DNA from: Paenibacillus sp. FSL H8-0048
GTDB lineage: Bacteria > Bacillota > Bacilli > Paenibacillales > Paenibacillaceae
Direction of reading: 5' to 3'
DNA: 64,000 nt
Assembly (NCBI RefSeq): GCF_038002825.1
Contig: NZ_JBBODF010000001.1
Span: 4,154,001-4,218,000, forward strand
Numbering within the stretch: the first letter of the stretch is position 1; each line of letters begins with the position of its first letter. Positions 59,384 through 64,000 of this stretch are shown here, piece by piece. A program made the position numbers and the translations under genes. The notes under the pieces are model-generated. The model was not told where the DNA came from. It was given only the letters and a program-made list of their open reading frames with translations, and searched no databases.

Positions 59384-61729
59384 ATGAACAAGCTCTTATT
59401 CCATAATATCCCGCTGGGAGCCAGCGGTGAGAATATACCCCAGGCGAAGGTCGCCTCGGCCCGGACGAGCCGGGAGACGGTTCAGCCGGGGGAACGCGAT
59501 GCGTCTTATTTCAGGCGGCTGGAGGCTGGAGGCATTCTGCTCAATCCGCCGCAGATCTCGGCGGTCCGCCATCATCTCGGGCCGCTGCTGACACTGGCTG
59601 GAGCCGGCTCCGGCAAAACCTCGGTGCTGATCTGCAGAACCGGGTATTTGCTGTCTGTGCGCGGCATCGCCCCCGGACGCCTGCTGCTGTTGACCTTCTC
59701 CAGCAAGGCAGCAGCAGAGATGCGCGAGCGGATCGCCCTGCTGCCGGGGGTGAACGAGGGGGATGCTGCGCGCCTTACGGCGCGTACGTTCCACTCGTTC
59801 TTTCTTTATTTCCTGCGGCGGCAGGGGCTGCGACAGGATATTTTCAGCGAGACCCGCCGCCAGCATATTCTGCTGAAGCAGATTATGCGCGAGTTAGGAC
59901 TGCCGAAGGATGCCTATCCTCCTGAGAATCTGCTCAGTCTGCTTTCTGCCTGGAAGATGAACATGGGCTTGCCCGCACAGCTGCCGGAGACTACAGAAGC
60001 AGAGAAGGAGATGAAGGCTATTCTGGCTCTGTACGAGCAGTGGAAGACCGATCATTTCAAAATCGACTTCGATGATGTGCTGCTGCTCGCCTACCAGATA
60101 CTCCGCGAACAGCCTGCGCTATTGCGGGAGCTGCAGCAGCAGTATCAATATGTGATGGTCGATGAGTTCCAGGATACGAATGCGCTGCAATATGAGCTGG
60201 TGAAGATGGTTGCTGCTCCGCAGGATAATCTGATGGTGGTCGGTGACGATGACCAGACGATCTATTCCTTCAACGGAGCCCGCAGCGAGTTCATCCTGGA
60301 GTTCGAGAAGCTGTATCCGCAGGCCAAGGTGATTACGCTGGATATCAACTACCGGTCCGGCCCGGCGATCATCGGGCTGGGCAACGGCATCATCCGCCAT
60401 AATTCACGGCGCCGTGCCAAGACGCTACAGGCCGCCCGCAATAGCGGCCTGCCGCCCCGTTATCTGCGTCCGCTGACGGCAGATGACGAGGCCGCGCAGA
60501 TTGTGGAGCATATAGAGCGTGAGACCCAGAGCGGGACCAGGGAATTCCGTGATTTCGCCCTGTTATACCGCGCGACCAGCAGCAACCGGGCGGTCCTGGA
60601 GCTGCTGCTGCTGCACGATATTCCTTATATAGATTATGGGGAAGGTCAGCTGCTGTATGAGCATTGGCTGATCTCTCCGGTGCTGGATCACCTTCGCCTG
60701 TCGTTGAACCGCCGTGACTTCGCCGCCATGGAGAATATTCTGCCAACACTCTACATGAACCGGGACAAGGGGATGGAGCATATCCGGCGCATGGAGGCGG
60801 TGCAGGCGAAGCAGGGCCCGCTGATACATCTGCTGTCCATGCCGGGCATGGAGGATTTCAAGGGCGGCAAGCTGCGCGAGCGGCTGGACCTGATCCGCGG
60901 CCTGCGGGAGCTGACACCGCTCCAAGCGATCCGCCAGATCCGCACGGTATTCTACGATTATTTCATCGAAGGCAGCGAGCGCCATCAGGCTACGCTGCAC
61001 CGGGAGACGCTGAAGGAAATGCTCGATGAGCTGGAGTCCTCAGCGGAGCGCTTCGCTACGATTCCGCTATTCCTTGAATTCATCGGCAACGTAACAGAGC
61101 GCAATGAGCAGAACCGGCAGCCGGGGCTGAAGGAGCAAGGCAACCGGGTGGCGCTGATGACCATCCACAAATCCAAGGGGTTGGAGTTCCCCGTAGTCTT
61201 CCTGATTGGAGCCTCCGAAGGCATTCTGCCGCATAGCTCCGCTCTGGAGGAGAACCGCGTGAAGGACCGCAAGCCAGCGAAGGCCTCGGTCAAGGTAATC
61301 AGCCCGGCCGCCGCAAGAGCCGCAGCCGAAGCGGGCAATGCCGCATTGGAAGAGGAGCGCCGACTCGCCTATGTGGCCGTTACCCGGGCCAAGGAAGAGC
61401 TGTTCATCAGCTCGCCCGCCCGGCATCGGGGCAAGAAGGCGGAGGTCTCGCGCTTCATGCTTGCGGCCTTCCGTTCTGCGGTGCGCCCGCAGGCACCGGC
61501 TCCGGCTGCCGGAGGCAGCCGCCCGGGCAGAACGCCTATAACCCGAAGCAGCGCCCCGGGTTCAGCCCCCGTGAGAACACATACTGTCGCGGTCTGGAAA
61601 TGCACCGGCAGAGCCTGCCCGGGCTGGACCCGTAAGAAGGCGGGCGGAGCAGAGGAGCACCTGGCCTCGAAGCCGTGCCCGCTATGCAGCTCCCCGATGG
61701 AACCAAGCACCCGGGAGGTCCCGGTGTAG
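59384..61729 (+). CDS. UvrD/Rep-type DNA helicase with C-terminal zinc-binding tail
   Basis: This 781-residue superfamily 1A helicase carries motif I LTLAGAGSGKTSVLI, Walker B VMVDEFQDTN, motif III VVGDDDQTIYSFNGA, motif IV ITLDINYRSG, motif V VALMTIHKSKGLEFPVVF and motif VI YVAVTRAKEELF. The N terminus (about 1-45) is an extra segment before the Q-motif (LNPPQISAV). The C terminus has a Cys set (CTGRACPGW ... CPLC) that can form a zinc ribbon. It probably unwinds DNA in repair. Start ATG 59384 with GAAGGTG. The 51-nt array begins two bases after the stop. Confidence 0.93.
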   Translation: MNKLLFHNIPLGASGENIPQAKVASARTSRETVQPGERDASYFRRLEAGGILLNPPQISAVRHHLGPLLTLAGAGSGKTSVLICRTGYLLSVRGIAPGRLLLLTFSSKAAAEMRERIALLPGVNEGDAARLTARTFHSFFLYFLRRQGLRQDIFSETRRQHILLKQIMRELGLPKDAYPPENLLSLLSAWKMNMGLPAQLPETTEAEKEMKAILALYEQWKTDHFKIDFDDVLLLAYQILREQPALLRELQQQYQYVMVDEFQDTNALQYELVKMVAAPQDNLMVVGDDDQTIYSFNGARSEFILEFEKLYPQAKVITLDINYRSGPAIIGLGNGIIRHNSRRRAKTLQAARNSGLPPRYLRPLTADDEAAQIVEHIERETQSGTREFRDFALLYRATSSNRAVLELLLLHDIPYIDYGEGQLLYEHWLISPVLDHLRLSLNRRDFAAMENILPTLYMNRDKGMEHIRRMEAVQAKQGPLIHLLSMPGMEDFKGGKLRERLDLIRGLRELTPLQAIRQIRTVFYDYFIEGSERHQATLHRETLKEMLDELESSAERFATIPLFLEFIGNVTERNEQNRQPGLKEQGNRVALMTIHKSKGLEFPVVFLIGASEGILPHSSALEENRVKDRKPAKASVKVISPAAARAAAEAGNAALEEERRLAYVAVTRAKEELFISSPARHRGKKAEVSRFMLAAFRSAVRPQAPAPAAGGSRPGRTPITRSSAPGSAPVRTHTVAVWKCTGRACPGWTRKKAGGAEEHLASKPCPLCSSPMEPSTREVPV

Positions 61730-61730
61730 A

Positions 61731-62170
61731 CGGAATGTAATCGGTTTTTCGACCACATTCGGCCTGCGCGCTGCCACCTGGCCAATTGTAATCGGTTTTC
61801 CGATCACATTGGGCCTGCGCGCCGCCACCTGGCTAATTGTAATCGGTTTTTCGATCACATTGGGCCTACGTGCCGCTATCTGGCCAATTGTAGTCGGTTT
61901 TTCGATCACATTGGGCCTACGTGCCGCCACCTGGCCAATTGTAATCGGTTTTTCGATCACATTAGACCTACATGCTGCCACCTGGCCAATTGTAGTCGGT
62001 TTTTCGATCACATTGGGCCTGCGCGCTGCCATCTGGCCAATTGTAGTCGGTTTTTCGATCACATTGGACCTACGTGCCGCCACCTGGCCAATTGTAGTCG
62101 GTTTTTCGATCACATTGGGCCTACGTGCCGCTATCTGGCCAATTGTAGTCGGTTTTTCGACTACATTGAA
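61731..62170. repeat. 51-nt tandem hairpin array, locus 6 (9 units)
   Basis: (C/T)AATTG boxes start at 61782, 61833, 61884, 61935, 61986, 62037, 62088 and 62139, all exactly 51 bases apart, and a first core lies at 61736. The core pairs TGTAGTCG or TGTAATCG with CGATCACA or CGACTACA around GTTTTT; the unit at about 62144-62165 is a perfect inverted repeat. The spacer is TTGGGCCTACGTGCCGC-like. It runs from the helicase stop to a terminator, so it forms the helicase 3' untranslated region. Nothing else is seen up to 62362. Confidence 0.93.
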
Positions 62171-62194
62171 ACCCGTCCGCACTTGGACAAGTAT

Positions 62195-62229
62195 AAAGGG
62201 AGCGCTGCAATTACTGCAGCGCTCCCTTT
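62195..62229. terminator. bidirectional terminator after the array
   Basis: AAAGGGAGCGCTGCA and TGCAGCGCTCCCTTT form a perfect 15-bp stem with A and T ends. It serves the helicase on one side and possibly the small minus-strand gene on the other. Confidence 0.88.
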
Positions 62230-62362
62230 AGTGCTCTTTGGCGGATGCCCGCCAGCGGGACATGCCAGTATTCTGTTAATCCCGCCCAATCACCGGGCTC
62301 CGGCCAATCCGCCATACCCCGCTATATGCGTACAGCGGTTCAGCACAATGCACCGGCCTATC

Positions 62363-62599
62363 TTAAGTCCAGGCCCACAGGAATCCGTCGCGGTCCCAGG
62401 CAATCCGGCCGCCATGCAGCTTGCGGAAGGCCTTCTTCACTTCCTTGGATAACGAAGCGTTGCTGTTCTCATTCACGAATACAAACTGTTCACCGAAGTT
62501 TGCCTTCACATATTCAATCGCAGCGGTCTGGTATAACGTCCCTGTGAACTTGATTTCCTTGACCATCCACTCCGCTACTTCCTGTGCGGTTACTTCCAT
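62363..62599 (-). CDS. conserved small protein (DUF6953-like)
   Basis: The 78-residue protein reads MEVTAQEVAEWMVKEIKFTG..., with NFGEQFVFVNENSNASLSKEV and RKLHGGRIAWDRDGFLWAW. This pattern recurs in bacilli as a short conserved protein; I recall it as DUF6953 but cannot verify. A mixed helix-strand fold is likely. I use ATG 62599, as AAGGAG lies 11 bases upstream; the upstream ATG at 62650 overlaps a TATAAT promoter box. Function unknown. Confidence 0.7.
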   Translation of the reverse strand: MEVTAQEVAEWMVKEIKFTGTLYQTAAIEYVKANFGEQFVFVNENSNASLSKEVKKAFRKLHGGRIAWDRDGFLWAWT

Positions 62600-62699
62600 T
62601 CGGGGTACTGCTCCTTCCTGTTCATCCTGCTTGCTTGCAGATTCCCCCATTATACCATGAATCCCGCTGCATCTATCCGATCCGATCTAATCCGTTCCT

Positions 62700-63476
62700 T
62701 TATCGTCTGTGCGCACCCGCGCTGACCACACCATAGCGGTAGAGCACCTTCCGGCCGAACCAGCCGAAGGCCCGGTCTGTGAAGAAGCCCATGAAGCCGA
62801 GGCTAATCAGCCCTACGAAGATCCAGTCGGTACGGAAGAACAGCCGCGAATTCCAGATTAGGTACCCCACCCCTTCGTTCGAGGCAATCATCTCCGCGCC
62901 GATAATCGCCATATAGGAGGTGCCCATCGCCAGCCGCACACCCGTGAAAATATACGGAATCGTCGCAGGCACAATGACGTGCAGCAGAATCTGCCACTCA
63001 CTGGCCCCCATGCTGCGTGCGGAGCGGATCTTGTCCTCCTCCACCGACATGACCCCGGTCAGGGTGTTCAACACCACAATGAAGAAGGTGGCATACATAA
63101 TCAGTGCGATCTTCGACTGCTCACCGATGCCGAACCAGACCAGGAAGAGGGTAATGAAGGCAATCGGCGGAATGAAGCGGATGAAATTCAGGAACGGCTC
63201 GGCGAACAGGCGGACAACATTCACCTTGCCGGTGATCAGTCCTGCCGGAATAGCCAGCAGACTGCCAAGCACCCAGCCGATCAGCACGCGGTACAAGCTG
63301 ACCCCGATATATTGCACCAGCGTTCCGTCCTCCACCAGCTCCCGCCCGCCCCGGGCCGTGGCCCACGGCCCGGGAATAACATCCGGACCATACACCCAGG
63401 CGCCCAGCTGCCAGAGCAGCAGTACGGCAAGCCACAGCAGGGATATGGATACCCATTTCTTTTCCAGCCATCTCAT
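62700..63476 (-). CDS. ABC transporter permease (SsuC/TauC type)
   Basis: This 258-residue permease has about six helices. The EAA motif lies in DKIRSARSMGASEWQILLHVIVPATIPYIFTGVRLA, with LFAEPFLNFIRFIPPIAFITLFLVWFGIGE before it. This is the BPD permease type of sulfonate, taurine, nitrate or hydroxymethylpyrimidine uptake. The ATG 63476 has GGAGGTGA 6 bases upstream; the longer frame to 63581 lies inside the ATPase gene. The ATPase precedes it by 16 bases. The binding protein is outside the window, so the substrate is open. Confidence 0.92.
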   Translation of the reverse strand: MRWLEKKWVSISLLWLAVLLLWQLGAWVYGPDVIPGPWATARGGRELVEDGTLVQYIGVSLYRVLIGWVLGSLLAIPAGLITGKVNVVRLFAEPFLNFIRFIPPIAFITLFLVWFGIGEQSKIALIMYATFFIVVLNTLTGVMSVEEDKIRSARSMGASEWQILLHVIVPATIPYIFTGVRLAMGTSYMAIIGAEMIASNEGVGYLIWNSRLFFRTDWIFVGLISLGFMGFFTDRAFGWFGRKVLYRYGVVSAGAHRR

Positions 63477-63492
63477 CAGGTTCACCTCCGTC

Positions 63493-64000
63493 CTATTCTT
63501 CAAAATGGCTCTGAATCCGGCCATACAGCGCGTAGAATTCAGGTGAAGCCACATCCCGCGGGAAGGGCAGCGTATTGTCATAGATGTCTGTGATATTGGA
63601 GGAGGGCCCTACCGACATAATGCCAATGCGCTCCCCCAGCAGCAGTGCTTCCTGAATATCGTGGGTCACGAAGATCACCGTCTTATGCGTCTCCCGCCAG
63701 ATCTGCACCAGTTCCTTCTGCATCGTCCGCCGGGTCATGGCATCCAGCGCACCAAACGGCTCATCCATCAGCAGGATCGCCGGATCATTCGCCAGCACCC
63801 GGGCCAGCTGTACCCGCTGCTTCATCCCGCCCGACAGCGCCTTCGGGAATTTATCCTCATGACCGTTCAGTCCGACAAGCTTGATATACCGGTCCGATAA
63901 GCTTCGGCGCTCTGCCTTGGCCACCTTCTTCATCCGTAGTCCGAACTCTACATTCTCCCGCACCGTCAGCCAGGGGAACAGGGACGAATCGGCTTGCTGG
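63493..64000 (-). CDS. ABC transporter ATP-binding protein (SsuB/TauB type), partial
   Basis: The C-terminal 169 residues of the ATPase partner of the downstream permease are visible. The frame is open to the window end: Q-loop QQADSSLFPWLTV, signature LSGGMKQRVQLARVL, Walker B ILLMDEPFGALDAMTR, switch His VIFVTHDIQEALLL. Walker A lies outside the window. The GALDAMTR form is typical of nitrate/sulfonate/taurine ATPases. It energises uptake of a small anion or sulfonate; the gene starts beyond base 64000. Confidence 0.93.
   Translation of the reverse strand, partial: QQADSSLFPWLTVRENVEFGLRMKKVAKAERRSLSDRYIKLVGLNGHEDKFPKALSGGMKQRVQLARVLANDPAILLMDEPFGALDAMTRRTMQKELVQIWRETHKTVIFVTHDIQEALLLGERIGIMSVGPSSNITDIYDNTLPFPRDVASPEFYALYGRIQSHFEE

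Noticed and set aside
61731..62170. CRISPR array
   Set aside because: The spacers are near-identical within the array instead of unique, the unit is 51 bases throughout, and no cas gene is in the window.

Overview
The window looks like chromosomal DNA of a Paenibacillus-type Gram-positive bacterium. This rests on the moderate-to-high GC, strong AGGAGG-like ribosome binding sites with many TTG and GTG starts, a perfect Bacillus-type Fur box, an S-layer (SLH) protein, a yceC/yceD-like terD-terC-telA operon and LytS/LytTR signalling. No rRNA, tRNA, prophage or CRISPR array was seen. One IS256-family element is present.

Layout. 1-1.8 kb: end of the 2-oxoglutarate dehydrogenase operon (odhA, odhB). 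1.9-3.9 kb: a 51-nt tandem hairpin array split by an IS256 element with a frameshifted transposase. 3.9-7.7 kb: an OFA-type MFS transporter beside a LytTR regulator and LytS kinase, arranged like E. coli YpdAB/YhjX. 7.8-20 kb: a nucleotidyltransferase, a chemoreceptor, a FAD oxidoreductase behind a guanine-class purine riboswitch, two c-di-GMP enzymes, a Fur-controlled 47-residue peptide and a TPM protein. 20-24 kb: a formate/nitrite channel and an SLH protein. 24-36.6 kb: a long ter stress operon (terD x4, terC, HpcH-like, phosphoribosyltransferase, StiP/PELOTA, HAD, ATP-grasp, XpaC-like, telA), apparently read from an ECF-sigma-type promoter, with terB upstream. 36.7-42 kb: a polar amino acid ABC transporter, agmatine-to-putrescine enzymes (aguA, aguB) and a phosphodiesterase. 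42.5-49.5 kb: gltD, a PadR/HAAS pair with a striking operator, a Nudix hydrolase, pullulanase and a C39-like peptidase. 49.5-64 kb: a multi-PAS hybrid kinase, an exported helical protein, a glycosyltransferase, a NifI-like PII protein, DUF445 and Cof proteins, small proteins, an Imm30-like protein, a UvrD-like helicase, the largest 51-nt array and part of an SsuBC-type ABC transporter.

The most unusual signal is a set of intergenic arrays with a 50-52-nt period (about 1.96, 10.45, 20.17, 42.17, 48.69 and 61.73 kb). In most of them each unit holds a short hairpin with a T-rich or A-rich loop and a roughly 29-nt spacer. Sequences differ between loci, but unit length and architecture are kept, and none is inside a gene. 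Two further dispersed structured repeats (about 107 and 94 nt) each occur twice. The second strong lead is the guanine riboswitch that controls an uncharacterised FAD oxidoreductase. The third is the ter cluster, which carries a complete predicted biosynthetic module of unknown product.
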